Under the pieces are notes generated by a model. The model saw only the letters and a list, made by a program, of their open reading frames with translations, had not been told where the DNA came from and made no database searches. This document shows positions 15,706 to 23,507 of a stretch of 64,000 bases of DNA, in pieces. A program made the translations under genes and the position numbers. Source of the DNA: a virus; IMG/VR virus record IMGVR_UViG_3300008262_000018, positions 1-64,000 of that record, one strand, 5' to 3'. Position 1 is the stretch's first letter, and every line of letters begins with the position of its first letter.

Positions 15706-15763
15706 AACCTATTGTATGCGCACCAAGCAGATCACTTGGAGAGTTCGCAACTCTCATTAGGTT
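15706..15763 (+). ncRNA. Three-way-junction RNA element in a gene gap
   Basis: AACCTA (15706..15711) pairs with TAGGTT (15758..15763), enclosing two hairpins: CCAAG/CTTGG (15723..15727 with 15735..15739) and AGAGTT/AACTCT (15740..15745 with 15749..15754, loop CGC). The rest of 15666..15778 has no gene. It may be a 5' untranslated regulatory structure of the next gene or an RNase processing site. Confidence 0.5.
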
Positions 15764-15778
15764 CTAAATCATAAATAA

Positions 15779-16231
15779 ATGATTTCTTTAAAAAAACTCA
15801 TTCAAGTTCCTGGTAGTCCAGATATTGCTCTTAAGCAACAATGGAAGGAAAGTGAAGCAGCGCATGCGCGCATCGCGCACGTGAATAGACTCTCAAGAGA
15901 TGTCTATGATATTGTTACATATCATGTAGATATGGCTACTGGATCTGTAATTACTGTGCCAATTGAATCTAAAAAAGGAATTTTAGATATTGAAAATGCA
16001 GGTAGTGCAGCTACTAGTTTGTATATATATTTAAAGAATGATGAAATTACAGCAGATCGCACTAAATTTTATATTCAACTTTCTGTATATACGACAAATA
16101 CAGCAGTAACTCCAATTGCAATAGGTAGAGGAATTGCCCCTACTGAATTTTTAATTGAGATTAAAAATCTTGATGCAGCATCTTCTTGGGATAATTTGTA
16201 TCTTTATTACGAACTTGTTAAAATTGATTAA
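15779..16231 (+). CDS. Beta-rich head-associated protein
   Basis: One hundred and fifty residues. A short basic N-terminus is followed by alternating hydrophobic strands (ATSLYIYLKNDEITADRTKF, NLYLYYELVKID at the end), suggesting a single beta-sandwich domain. Being two genes after the major capsid protein, it may be a capsid decoration or auxiliary protein. No family is recognised. The upstream three-way-junction RNA lies in its leader. Confidence 0.7.
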   Translation: MISLKKLIQVPGSPDIALKQQWKESEAAHARIAHVNRLSRDVYDIVTYHVDMATGSVITVPIESKKGILDIENAGSAATSLYIYLKNDEITADRTKFYIQLSVYTTNTAVTPIAIGRGIAPTEFLIEIKNLDAASSWDNLYLYYELVKID

Positions 16232-16232
16232 T

Positions 16233-16463
16233 ATGCAATTTGAAATCTTTACAAGAATTGGTAGAGTTATTCGTATTAAGAATAGGAAAGCTACTAACTT
16301 TACAAATGAGAATGACACATATCTTACTGTATTAGTAAAGGTGGATGGTAAAGTTGAGTCTTTAATGCTCACTGATGTTGAATTTGCTAAAGCTAAATCT
16401 AGAGCAGAAAAAAATAAAGAAGATCAGGTTAAACAAAGCCTCATCTCAAAAATATTAGACTAA
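16233..16463 (+). CDS. Small structural-module protein of unknown function
   Basis: Seventy-six residues. The ATG at 16233 follows the previous stop codon by one base; a longer frame from 16155 lies inside the upstream gene and is rejected. The N-terminal half is beta-like (QFEIFTRIGRVIRIKNRKA, DTYLTVLVKVDGKVESLML) and the C-terminal half is a charged helix. No family is recognised. Confidence 0.7.
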   Translation: MQFEIFTRIGRVIRIKNRKATNFTNENDTYLTVLVKVDGKVESLMLTDVEFAKAKSRAEKNKEDQVKQSLISKILD

Positions 16464-16508
16464 TTGGTTACATATTGTAACCATCTTATAAACCAATAAA
16501 AACCAAAC

Positions 16509-17525
16509 ATGAGTAGTGTAACTATCGTGGAGAAGTATCCACAAAACAAAAAATCAAGTATTGCTGTAAGACCTTTTTTTGATGCCAATGTAGATAACAT
16601 GGGGTTGCAAAAATATGGTTTAACGCTCTTTGATGGCGCTGTACATGAAGAACAACTTGCTTGTTTAGAGATTAACGGAATTAAACGTTACCTCACTGGA
16701 CTAAATGAGTTTGCTCCTGAAATTAAAGATCTTCCTTTAGATGAACAAGAAGCTAAAGTGAAAGAAATTAGAAAGGTAGTTTGCCATTTAGAAAAGGTGT
16801 TAGCAGCAAATGTTCTTGATCCTGAAGATGTAGACTTTTGGAATAAAGTTAAAATTGCTGGTCCTAATAACAGTAATCTTTGGGATAAGATTGTAATTCG
16901 TGTTGGAAATGAACCATTGCATTTAGAGCCAGAAAAAGATCCATATGATCTTATTAAACTATACGCAATTGAAGCTGGAGGATTTTCAATGGTTGCTAAG
17001 TCACTAGATGATGCTCGTAAGATGCCAGTTCCTCCTAAGTTCTTTTTAGATAAGTTGGAGGAAACAGTTTCTACAAATACAGAAGTTAAGAAGCTTAGAA
17101 ATAAATCTCTTGCTGAACTTCAAAAGCTCTTTGATAAGAATACAAATAAACTTTTCTATGTTGCTAAGCTATTAGATCCTAATAGTGCACAATATAAAAA
17201 GTCCACACCAAACGATGTTATTTATGATAACATGGATAAATACATCAATGGTGATCTTTTAGAAAAGAACAAACGCAAAACAGCAGAGAAGTTTCTTGAA
17301 GTTGTAGGACTAGATATGGAATCTCTTAAAATTCGTGCTCTTGTAAAAGATGCTCATTATTATAAGATGATTGCTACAAAAGCTGATGGATTCATCTATC
17401 ATATGGCTACCACTACAATGTTAGGACGTACACAATCTGATGTAGTGGAGTATCTTAAGAATCCTCTTAATGAAGAAATTCTTGTAGATCTTACTAAAAA
17501 AGTAGAACAATATTGGAATAAATAA
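16509..17525 (+). CDS. Conserved-type head-module protein
   Basis: Three hundred and thirty-eight residues. It opens SSVTIVEKYPQNKKSSIAVR and is otherwise mostly helical, with KLRNKSLAELQKLFDKNTNK at about 200-219 and an aromatic helix MIATKADGFIYHMATTTML near 300. The leader carries two copies of the AACCAA motif before ATG. Placed between capsid and the small lysine-rich cluster, it is probably virion or assembly related. I recognise no domain. Confidence 0.75.
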   Translation: MSSVTIVEKYPQNKKSSIAVRPFFDANVDNMGLQKYGLTLFDGAVHEEQLACLEINGIKRYLTGLNEFAPEIKDLPLDEQEAKVKEIRKVVCHLEKVLAANVLDPEDVDFWNKVKIAGPNNSNLWDKIVIRVGNEPLHLEPEKDPYDLIKLYAIEAGGFSMVAKSLDDARKMPVPPKFFLDKLEETVSTNTEVKKLRNKSLAELQKLFDKNTNKLFYVAKLLDPNSAQYKKSTPNDVIYDNMDKYINGDLLEKNKRKTAEKFLEVVGLDMESLKIRALVKDAHYYKMIATKADGFIYHMATTTMLGRTQSDVVEYLKNPLNEEILVDLTKKVEQYWNK

Positions 17526-17542
17526 CTATTAAAATAAAAAAA

Positions 17543-17797
17543 ATGAAAAAGAAAACAATTACATCAAAATCTATTAAAAAGTATCAAGGTGGTGGAACTA
17601 CTATAACAACAACAATTCCTCATTCATTTGCTAAAGGTTTTAAAGTATCAAAGCCAAATCCTAAAACAATTTCACCTTTTGATTATAAAAGAAAAGCAGA
17701 AGATTTATTTAAAAACCCAGAACAACCTGTAAAGCCTACTCCTCCTTCGTATCGTATGAAAAAAGGTGGATCTATTACTAAGTCTAAAAAGAAATAG
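17543..17797 (+). CDS. Small basic protein with cargo-type tag
   Basis: Eighty-four residues. Residues 11-26 read IKKYQGGGTTITTTIP, matching the KY-x(2)-GG then Thr-rich tag found repeatedly in the giant proteins at 42-57 kb. It ends YRMKKGGSITKSKKK. The protein is low complexity and basic. The shared tag suggests that it enters the same structure as the giant internal proteins. It opens a run of seven tiny lysine-rich genes. Confidence 0.7.
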   Translation: MKKKTITSKSIKKYQGGGTTITTTIPHSFAKGFKVSKPNPKTISPFDYKRKAEDLFKNPEQPVKPTPPSYRMKKGGSITKSKKK

Positions 17798-17799
17798 TT

Positions 17800-18003
17800 A
17801 TGGCAAAGAAAAGCATATCAATTGGAATTGATAAAGAAATGCAAGCTAAATGGGATCTTGATACACTTCGTCAAGCTAAAGAAATTGAAGCTAATAAAAG
17901 TAGATTAGCTGCTGCACAAAAATACGCAAAACAACAAGTTGCAATGCTTGGTGGTATTGTTTCCAAACCCATGACATCTCGCTCATCTTCTAAAAAGAAA
18001 TAA
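17800..18003 (+). CDS. Small lysine-rich helical protein
   Basis: Sixty-seven residues. A central amphipathic helix (RQAKEIEANKSRLAAAQKYA) is followed by a disordered SRSSSKKK end. It begins two bases after the previous stop. No family is recognised; the composition suggests nucleic-acid contact. Confidence 0.65.
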   Translation: MAKKSISIGIDKEMQAKWDLDTLRQAKEIEANKSRLAAAQKYAKQQVAMLGGIVSKPMTSRSSSKKK

Positions 18004-18004
18004 T

Positions 18005-18166
18005 ATGGCAGAGAAAAAATGGATTCAAGCAGCTACAAAAAGCATTAAAAAACGTGGTACTGAAGGTGTTTGTACTGGATCTAAATTTGGAGGTCCAACA
18101 TGTCGTCCTGGTACAAAACGTTATAATCTAGCTAAGACGTTTAAATCAATGGCTAAAAATAAATAA
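18005..18166 (+). CDS. Tiny basic WIQ-motif protein
   Basis: Fifty-three residues: MAEKKWIQAATKSIKKRG at the start, then GVCTGSKFGGPTCRPGTKRY and a helix LAKTFKSMAKNK. The KWIQ-x-A-x-K helix and C-T-x(6)-C-R-P-x-T-K-R pattern recur, as far as I recall, in small or multi-module proteins of other large phages. No biochemical role is known. It starts one base after the previous stop. Confidence 0.65.
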   Translation: MAEKKWIQAATKSIKKRGTEGVCTGSKFGGPTCRPGTKRYNLAKTFKSMAKNK

Positions 18167-18167
18167 A

Positions 18168-18317
18168 ATGGCTAAAGAAATGATAAAACGCAAGGATGGG
18201 TCCTATAGCCAACGTGGGCTATGGGACAACATTCGTGCAGCTAAAGGATCTGGTAAAAAGCCTACAGCTGAAATGCTTAAACAAGAAAAGAAAATAAAAG
18301 CTAAAACTAAAAAATAA
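18168..18317 (+). CDS. Tiny basic GLWDNIR-motif protein
   Basis: Forty-nine residues. It holds the string SQRGLWDNIRAAKGSGKKPT followed by AEMLKQEKKIK. This module (GLWDNI-x(4)-GSGKKPT-x-EM) is one I remember in proteins of many phages and some large eukaryotic viruses; its function is unknown. The stop overlaps the next start by one base. Confidence 0.65.
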   Translation: MAKEMIKRKDGSYSQRGLWDNIRAAKGSGKKPTAEMLKQEKKIKAKTKK

Positions 18318-18466
18318 TGGCAAACAAATCTTCTAAAAAATTTGCAGCTTTAGCACCTCCTTATAATAAGGCAACGTTTGCAGATAAAATTGCAGGTGCA
18401 AAAGGAAGTAAACCCAAAATGAAAATGGGTGGTAGTTGTGGAACTCCTAGACGTTTAAAAAAATAA
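18317..18466 (+). CDS. Tiny basic protein with DKI-type module
   Basis: Forty-nine residues: MANKSSKKFAALAPPYNKAT, FADKIAGAKGSKPKMKMGGS, ending PRRLKK. The LAPP-x(7)-DKI-x-GAK segment resembles a third short module shared among viral small basic proteins. Start ATG shares its A with the previous TAA. Function unknown. Confidence 0.65.
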   Translation: MANKSSKKFAALAPPYNKATFADKIAGAKGSKPKMKMGGSCGTPRRLKK

Positions 18467-18468
18467 GA

Positions 18469-18714
18469 ATGCCAAAGGGAGCTAAAAAAGTATCAGCTGG
18501 TGGAGAAAAACATATAGTTTATAAAAAAACTATTGATAAAGGTAAGGGTAAGGTAGGAAACATTATGGTGAATCATCCTACTAAAGATAAAGGAGAATGG
18601 GACACGATTGATCTTACTAAAAAAGCTGGAGCAAAAACTGTAGCTCAAGGTGTTGCAGCAACAAAAAAATGGCATAAAGAAAATCCCTATCCAAAAGCTA
18701 AAAAGAAAAAATAA
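18469..18714 (+). CDS. Small lysine-rich beta protein
   Basis: Eighty-one residues, about one quarter lysine. Segments such as KHIVYKKTIDKGKGKVGNIM and GEWDTIDLTKKAG suggest a short beta hairpin, followed by a helix and the tail KAKKKK. Starts two bases after the previous stop and overlaps the next start by one base. Function unknown; likely virion-associated with its neighbours. Confidence 0.65.
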   Translation: MPKGAKKVSAGGEKHIVYKKTIDKGKGKVGNIMVNHPTKDKGEWDTIDLTKKAGAKTVAQGVAATKKWHKENPYPKAKKKK

Positions 18715-18962
18715 TGGCAAAGTCTCCAGCTTGGCAACGTAAAGAAGGAAAATCACCCTCTGGTGGTTTAAATGCTAAGGGTAGAGCTTCTTATAATAGA
18801 GAGACAGGTGGTAATTTAAAACCACCTCAACCTCAAGGAGGTTCTAGAAAAAAGTCATTTTGTGCTAGAATGGAAGGGCACAAGAAAAAAAATACATCAG
18901 CTGAAACAGCTAGAGATCCTAATAGCAGAATAAACAAAGCTCTGCGTAAATGGAAATGTTAA
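18714..18962 (+). CDS. DUF6321-like small basic protein
   Basis: Eighty-two residues with long conserved-looking strings: SPAWQRKEGKSPSGGLNAKG, then KSFCARMEGHKKK and DPNSRINKALRKWKC at the end. These match a widespread viral domain that I remember as DUF6321, found in phages and in large eukaryotic viruses; the exact family number is from memory. Its role is unknown. It closes the array of lysine-rich small proteins and is the best conserved of them. Confidence 0.7.
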   Translation: MAKSPAWQRKEGKSPSGGLNAKGRASYNRETGGNLKPPQPQGGSRKKSFCARMEGHKKKNTSAETARDPNSRINKALRKWKC

Positions 18963-18963
18963 T

Positions 18964-19665
18964 ATGAATAACAATCTTCTACAAATAAAAATTAAACAGC
19001 GTCTTAATAAACTTGCTTCATTTGATTATGATAATATAGAATGTTGGCAAATACAAGAAGCTGTTAATAAAGCTCAATTGGAGTGGATACGTAGACAGAT
19101 TTATGGTATAAATACTAGAAAAGAAGGATCTGAACAATCTACAGGTCTTGTGGATGACTTACAAGTTCTTTTAAAAAGTAAAAAAGTTGACCCTGTTGAT
19201 AAAAAGTATTTTTATGAAGGCGAACTTCCTGATGATTATTTATACTATGTACGTGTAGATGCGTTTGCTACAAAAGATTGTTGTACAGATAAGAGAAGAA
19301 TGGTTATATATCAAACAGAAGAAGCAAACATGGGCATTCTTCTTACAAGTGATACAAAAGGCCCTAGTTTTGAATGGGGAGAAACATTAGCTACACTTGT
19401 AGGAAATACAGTGAGAGTGTACACAAATGATGAATTTGAAATTACAGATTTTACACTTACATATTTTAGAAAACCTGTAGAAGTTCTTTTTAAAGATTGT
19501 ATAAATCCAAGCACAGGTACTATTAATTTAGCAGATCAAGAATGCGAATTAAAAGACGATATTGCTGAGATTATTGTTGATCAAGCAGCTACCATTCTTG
19601 CTGGAGATATAGAATCAATAACACAATATCAAAGAGGACAGCAAAATGTCCAATTAAATAGTTAA
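18964..19665 (+). CDS. Putative head-tail connector (ring/adaptor) protein
   Basis: Two hundred and thirty-three residues. It has an N-terminal helical part (QIQEAVNKAQLEWIRRQIYG), a beta middle, and a C-terminal helix with DIAEIIVDQAATILAGDIES followed by YQRG. Helix-beta-helix proteins with this final helical segment are typical neck adaptor or ring components. It follows the head genes. The link to a specific crAss-like ring protein is inference. Confidence 0.6.
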   Translation: MNNNLLQIKIKQRLNKLASFDYDNIECWQIQEAVNKAQLEWIRRQIYGINTRKEGSEQSTGLVDDLQVLLKSKKVDPVDKKYFYEGELPDDYLYYVRVDAFATKDCCTDKRRMVIYQTEEANMGILLTSDTKGPSFEWGETLATLVGNTVRVYTNDEFEITDFTLTYFRKPVEVLFKDCINPSTGTINLADQECELKDDIAEIIVDQAATILAGDIESITQYQRGQQNVQLNS

Positions 19666-19667
19666 TC

Positions 19668-20270
19668 ATGGCCATACAAAAAATACCCAGACCTACTATT
19701 TTTAGTACAAAAGGATCTGAAGCAACTGCAGCTCCTATTAAAACAGGAATTAAAACACCTCCTACAAAAGGTAAAAATCCTTTAATCGATGAGTCTTGTA
19801 TTAGTTTTTTGAATTATCGTGTACAACAAGAAGATCAATCTTCTCGCATTTATTTAGCAATGTCTCTTTGGTTAGACAATGCTGGTTATGTAAATGCAGC
19901 TAAACTTTGGAAAAAGTATTCAGATGAAGAAAGAGGACATGCTGACATCGCGCGTGAGTATCTCTTAAACATGGGGGTACAACCTGCTACAGCATCTCTT
20001 GAACAACCTGCTGAAACATTTGGTGGTCTTCCTGATATTATTAGACAATCTTTTGACCATGAGATTCAAATTACAAATCAATGTAGTGATCTTGCTAATC
20101 ATGCTCTTAAAGATGGTTCACATATGTTATATGAACTAGCTCTTCATTATCTTAGAGAGCAAAATGAAGAACATGGTAAAATGCAAAATTGGGTAGATCA
20201 ACTTAATGCATTTGGAGAAGATAAGATAGCAATGCGTCTCCTTGACCATGAAATAAAAGATTATTTGTAA
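19668..20270 (+). CDS. Ferritin-like protein with complete ferroxidase centre
   Basis: Two hundred residues: about 45 lysine/proline-rich residues, then a four-helix ferritin domain. Aligned by eye with E. coli FtnA, ligands E17, E50, H53, E94, Q127 and E130 correspond to E55 (QQEDQSS), E88 and H91 (DEERGH), E132 (DHEIQIT), Q165 and E168 (EQNEEH). The third-site glutamates are matched by E87, E164 and E167. Ferritins oxidise Fe2+ with O2 or H2O2 and store ferric iron. It overlaps nothing and sits among structural genes, ahead of a new promoter. The N-terminal extension is unusual. Confidence 0.85.
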   Translation: MAIQKIPRPTIFSTKGSEATAAPIKTGIKTPPTKGKNPLIDESCISFLNYRVQQEDQSSRIYLAMSLWLDNAGYVNAAKLWKKYSDEERGHADIAREYLLNMGVQPATASLEQPAETFGGLPDIIRQSFDHEIQITNQCSDLANHALKDGSHMLYELALHYLREQNEEHGKMQNWVDQLNAFGEDKIAMRLLDHEIKDYL

Positions 20271-20302
20271 AATTTAGAAATAATTAGTATATTATATTAT
20301 AA
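20264..20302 (+). promoter_or_regulatory. Promoter of the 20.3 kb structural gene
   Basis: TTTG (20264..20267), 20 bases, then TATATTATATTATA (20288..20301). This is nearly identical to the promoters at 763 and 56961. With the terminator at 21766 it isolates one gene as a transcription unit, which suggests high expression. Confidence 0.7.
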
Positions 20303-20341
20303 ACTTATTTTTTATTTATAAACCCTTAAAATTTAAAAACA

Positions 20342-21745
20342 ATGTATTTTAATCACGCGTTTCGAAAATCGTTTCTAGCAGCAACTGATGGATCTGTAAT
20401 TGATCAACTTACTTCTGGATCAACTAATGATCTTGATCCTGGTCAAATTGGTTTGTTTGATGCAAACACCTACCAAGCATTTAGTGGCACTAACAATGGT
20501 AAACCTTTCATCCTTGCTCAAGGTTCTTATTTTACAAAAGATAAGATTGGACCTTACCATGGTGGTTATCAAGAGTCAGTAAAATCTAAAGTGATCAACC
20601 CTAAGTATATCTCTAAGGTGTTCCTCACTTGTTCTACTCCTCCTGTAAACCAAGTTAAAGACATTGAGATTGGTAAAATTGAGTGTGGTAAGACTTATCG
20701 TCTTCGTATTGACCTTAAAGGTTCTCCTGCACTTCGTTTCTTGTCTCATAATATCTATCGTACTCTTGATGCATTTTCAGGATGTTGCACAGATGATTGT
20801 ACAGCTGTATGTACTGGTGCTATTGTAGATCCTACAATTGTAGCAATTCAGTGGGCTAAACAATCTATTGAAAATCCTATTCTTACTAATTTCTTGAAAG
20901 TTAGTGTTAGTGATTCAAATAGTGATTTAGTTGGTTCTTATGATCCTGAGTATACAGGTGGAGATCCTCTTATTCAAAATACTGTATCTGGATTTGTTGC
21001 GCTTGTTGATCAATATACTGCTGATACAGAAACTGATTTTAATGATTGCGATCTTAAAGCTAAAGTAACATTTGAGGTTGCTTATCTTGAAACTAAATTT
21101 GGATATTGTACTTTCACTCCTACTGATTTCTATGAACTTCAACCTCTGCAGCTTTATGCTTCTGTAGTTGATGAATCTGGAGATGCTTGTAATGTACAAT
21201 GTGTTAGCATCACTGGTACTTGGAACAATGGTGTTTACACTCCTGATGTTCAAGAACCTACACAAGCTCAAGGTGTTGGAGAAACTGTTCTTCGTAACTT
21301 GATCCTTGATGGTCGCTATCGTCAAGAAGCATATCCTGATAGTACTCGCGTAGAGCATTTAAGGATGAGAGAGATTGAAGCAAACCCTATTTTAGAACAA
21401 GTAGATCGTAATGGTTTCTTCAATAGCATTAACATTCTTCATAGTGTTCCTCGTTTTAACAACCCTACTGGTACATTTGATAATGATCAATATTTGTTGA
21501 CTATTTATGTTGAAGAAGGAGTTACTGCTAGTAATTTAATTAGTCAACTTGAAAACATTATTGATAGTTGTTGCGTAAATCTTGAAATTGAATACTATTG
21601 TGCTGGCAATGAAGTTCCTGCTGTTCCTGCTGGTCCTCTTGGAGATGGTGCATATCCTAATTATGGAAATTGCGCTTGTTCTTTGGTTAGTGTAGTTGTT
21701 CCTGCAACACCAAACACAGAAACAACAACTCAAGCTCAAGGATAA
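20342..21745 (+). CDS. Major virion structural protein candidate
   Basis: Four hundred and sixty-seven residues. It opens MYFNHAFRKSFLAATDGSV and is rich in beta strands, with a cysteine cluster CCTDDCTAVC near 145 and further cysteines in the C-terminal third. Its own promoter and strong terminator, plus codon choice like the capsid gene, indicate a major structural component. Tail-tube, sheath, head-fibre or decoration roles all remain possible. The Gln-Ala-Gln-Gly ending (TQAQG) repeats an internal TQAQG motif. No family is recognised. Confidence 0.7.
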   Translation: MYFNHAFRKSFLAATDGSVIDQLTSGSTNDLDPGQIGLFDANTYQAFSGTNNGKPFILAQGSYFTKDKIGPYHGGYQESVKSKVINPKYISKVFLTCSTPPVNQVKDIEIGKIECGKTYRLRIDLKGSPALRFLSHNIYRTLDAFSGCCTDDCTAVCTGAIVDPTIVAIQWAKQSIENPILTNFLKVSVSDSNSDLVGSYDPEYTGGDPLIQNTVSGFVALVDQYTADTETDFNDCDLKAKVTFEVAYLETKFGYCTFTPTDFYELQPLQLYASVVDESGDACNVQCVSITGTWNNGVYTPDVQEPTQAQGVGETVLRNLILDGRYRQEAYPDSTRVEHLRMREIEANPILEQVDRNGFFNSINILHSVPRFNNPTGTFDNDQYLLTIYVEEGVTASNLISQLENIIDSCCVNLEIEYYCAGNEVPAVPAGPLGDGAYPNYGNCACSLVSVVVPATPNTETTTQAQG

Positions 21746-21765
21746 TAAAACAATCCTTAATAATA

Positions 21766-21800
21766 AAAAGGGGAGGACAAAAAGTCCCTCCCCTTTTTTC
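21766..21800 (+). terminator. Strong Rho-independent terminator
   Basis: AAAAGGGGAGGAC, a short A loop, then GTCCCTCCCCTTTTTTCTTT. The stem is about 12 pairs with one bulged C, ending in a U tract. It ends the 20342..21745 gene and precedes the next promoter by one base. Confidence 0.85.
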
Positions 21801-21801
21801 T

Positions 21802-21838
21802 TTTGGTAAACTCTCTAAAAATTTGTATATTTTTATTG
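21802..21838 (+). promoter_or_regulatory. Promoter of the 21.9 kb unit
   Basis: TTTG (21802..21805), exactly 20 bases, then TATATTTTTATT (21826..21837). It begins right after the terminator and drives the genes from 21879. Confidence 0.65.
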
Positions 21839-21878
21839 GGGACATCTATTTAATTTTGTAAAAGATAAAAAGAAAACA

Positions 21879-22436
21879 ATGGCTGCTAAACATCAATTAA
21901 GCTTAGAAGTACTTGATGTAAAAAATTTAGGTATTCTTAAAATTACAGACACAAGTGTATATACAGACAAGATTGATGTAGATTGTGAAGTTTTGCACAT
22001 TACTGTCCCTGGATTTAACTCACCTGTTGCAATAGAAGTTGTTAAGGGTTTTGATCTTGTACTAACTGCTTGTGATCTATATGTACAAACAACAAATTGT
22101 GGGGAAACTCTTCAAAATCTTCCTGATGGTGTTTATACAATTAGATATTCAGTAAGTCCTAATGATAAAGTGTATGTTGAATACACACATTTACGTGCAA
22201 CATCTTTATTAGATCAGTGGTATAAACAACTTTGTCAACTAGAATTGGCAGCTTGTGAACCTAATGCAGATGTTAAAGAATCACTAAAAGAGTTAAGGCT
22301 TATTAAATCTTTTATAGATGCAGCAGAAGCTAAAGTAGAATATTGTCATGATACAACAGCTGGCATGGATTTATATAATTATGCTAAACGTAGGCTTGAT
22401 AAATTTCCAGATACTTGTTGCAATTCTTGTAAGTAA
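21879..22436 (+). CDS. Putative virion protein, beta domain plus helical cysteine domain
   Basis: One hundred and eighty-five residues. The first 110 form a beta-rich domain (LHITVPGFNSPVAIEVVKG, LPDGVYTIRYSVSPNDKVYV). From 110 the protein is helical, with cysteines at regular points (LCQLELAACEP, EYCHDT, CCNSCK at the end). It resembles structural proteins I associate with Bacteroidota phages, but no family is recognised. It is first in its transcription unit, followed by a zinc-ribbon-like protein and a protease. Confidence 0.7.
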   Translation: MAAKHQLSLEVLDVKNLGILKITDTSVYTDKIDVDCEVLHITVPGFNSPVAIEVVKGFDLVLTACDLYVQTTNCGETLQNLPDGVYTIRYSVSPNDKVYVEYTHLRATSLLDQWYKQLCQLELAACEPNADVKESLKELRLIKSFIDAAEAKVEYCHDTTAGMDLYNYAKRRLDKFPDTCCNSCK

Positions 22437-22452
22437 TTAAAAACCAACATAT

Positions 22453-22620
22453 ATGCAAAAGTGTTTAAACTGCGATTCACAAATTACTTGTGGGTGCCAA
22501 AGGCGTCATGCTACAGATGGTAAACTGGTTTGTACAAAATGCCTTGCTGATTATGAAAAAAAATTAGCAGAGTCAAAACAAGAAGCTCCTAAACCTGAAG
22601 AAGATAAAAAAGATACATAA
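22453..22620 (+). CDS. Tiny zinc-ribbon-like protein
   Basis: Fifty-five residues. Cysteine pairs CLNC, CGC and CTKC within the first 30 residues suggest one zinc site; the tail is Glu/Lys-rich (KQEAPKPEEDKKDT). The ATG follows AAAAACCAACATAT. The last base of its stop codon is the first base of the protease start, so the two are coupled. Confidence 0.65.
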   Translation: MQKCLNCDSQITCGCQRRHATDGKLVCTKCLADYEKKLAESKQEAPKPEEDKKDT

Positions 22621-23504
22621 TGTATTGTAATACAGATACTAAACCTTGTAGAGATCTATCAGAAAAACAGATAGATATTTATAAACAATTTGGCGACACT
22701 ACCTATCAACTAATGGTGGAAATGAAATATGGTTTGGAATCTTGTAAAAAAACAAGAGATTGGGATCTTCTTGATATGCGTAAAACTCTTGTAGATTGGC
22801 AAACTTTAGAAGATGATTACAATAAATCTGAAGTTAATTTAGGTCTTGGTCGCGTGTACGCGCGCGATGATAGAGATAATAACTATCTTATTGAAAACAG
22901 TAGTATATATTCTAATAGTAGACAAATTACATCTCGCTATTGGGATGATGAGCAGTGGTGGGGTAATCAAGGATCTACATCAGAATGTGTAGCTTATTCT
23001 TGGGTTCATTGGTTAGAAGATGGTCCTGTGTATCAACCAAATACCCCACATCCTATTTTACAACCTAATCCTATTTACAGAGAAGCTCAAAAAATTGATG
23101 AATGGCCAGGTGAAAACTATAATGGTACTTCAGTGAGAGCTGGAGCTAAAGTTTTACAATCATTAGGATTTATACAAAACTACTTATGGACTACTGATAT
23201 TAATGTATTAATTAATACAGTTTTAAATACAGGTCCTGTTGTAGTTGGAACAGTATGGTATAGGAATATGTTTTTTCCTAATAAAACAACAGGTATTATT
23301 TCTGCATCAGGACGTTTTGCTGGAGGGCATGCATATGTAATAAATGGTGTAGACACTAAACGTAGATTATTTAGAATAAAGAATAGTTGGGGGAGAAGTT
23401 GGGGATTACAAGGTAGAGCCTTTATATCTTTTAACGACATGGCTAAATTAATAAGAATGCAAGGTGAAGTGTGTTTAGCTACAGAAAAAATTAAAACTCC
23501 GTAA
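22620..23504 (+). CDS. Papain-like (C1 family) cysteine protease
   Basis: Two hundred and ninety-four residues. Catalytic elements are clear: WWGNQGSTSECVAYSW with nucleophile C123 and oxyanion Gln, AGGHAYVINGVD with H237, and FRIKNSWGRSWGLQG with N255 and the papain NSWG signature. About 95 residues precede the catalytic domain, in the place of a propeptide, although no signal peptide is seen. It cleaves peptide bonds. Within a structural gene unit it could mature virion proteins or act on host targets. It is coupled to the zinc-ribbon gene upstream. Confidence 0.85.
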   Translation: MYCNTDTKPCRDLSEKQIDIYKQFGDTTYQLMVEMKYGLESCKKTRDWDLLDMRKTLVDWQTLEDDYNKSEVNLGLGRVYARDDRDNNYLIENSSIYSNSRQITSRYWDDEQWWGNQGSTSECVAYSWVHWLEDGPVYQPNTPHPILQPNPIYREAQKIDEWPGENYNGTSVRAGAKVLQSLGFIQNYLWTTDINVLINTVLNTGPVVVGTVWYRNMFFPNKTTGIISASGRFAGGHAYVINGVDTKRRLFRIKNSWGRSWGLQGRAFISFNDMAKLIRMQGEVCLATEKIKTP

Positions 23505-23507
23505 ACT

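Noticed and set aside
22620-23504. Prohead protease role for the papain-like enzyme as an established function
   Set aside because: Prohead proteases usually sit between portal and capsid and belong to other families; here the gene is 8 kb downstream, so the role is left open.
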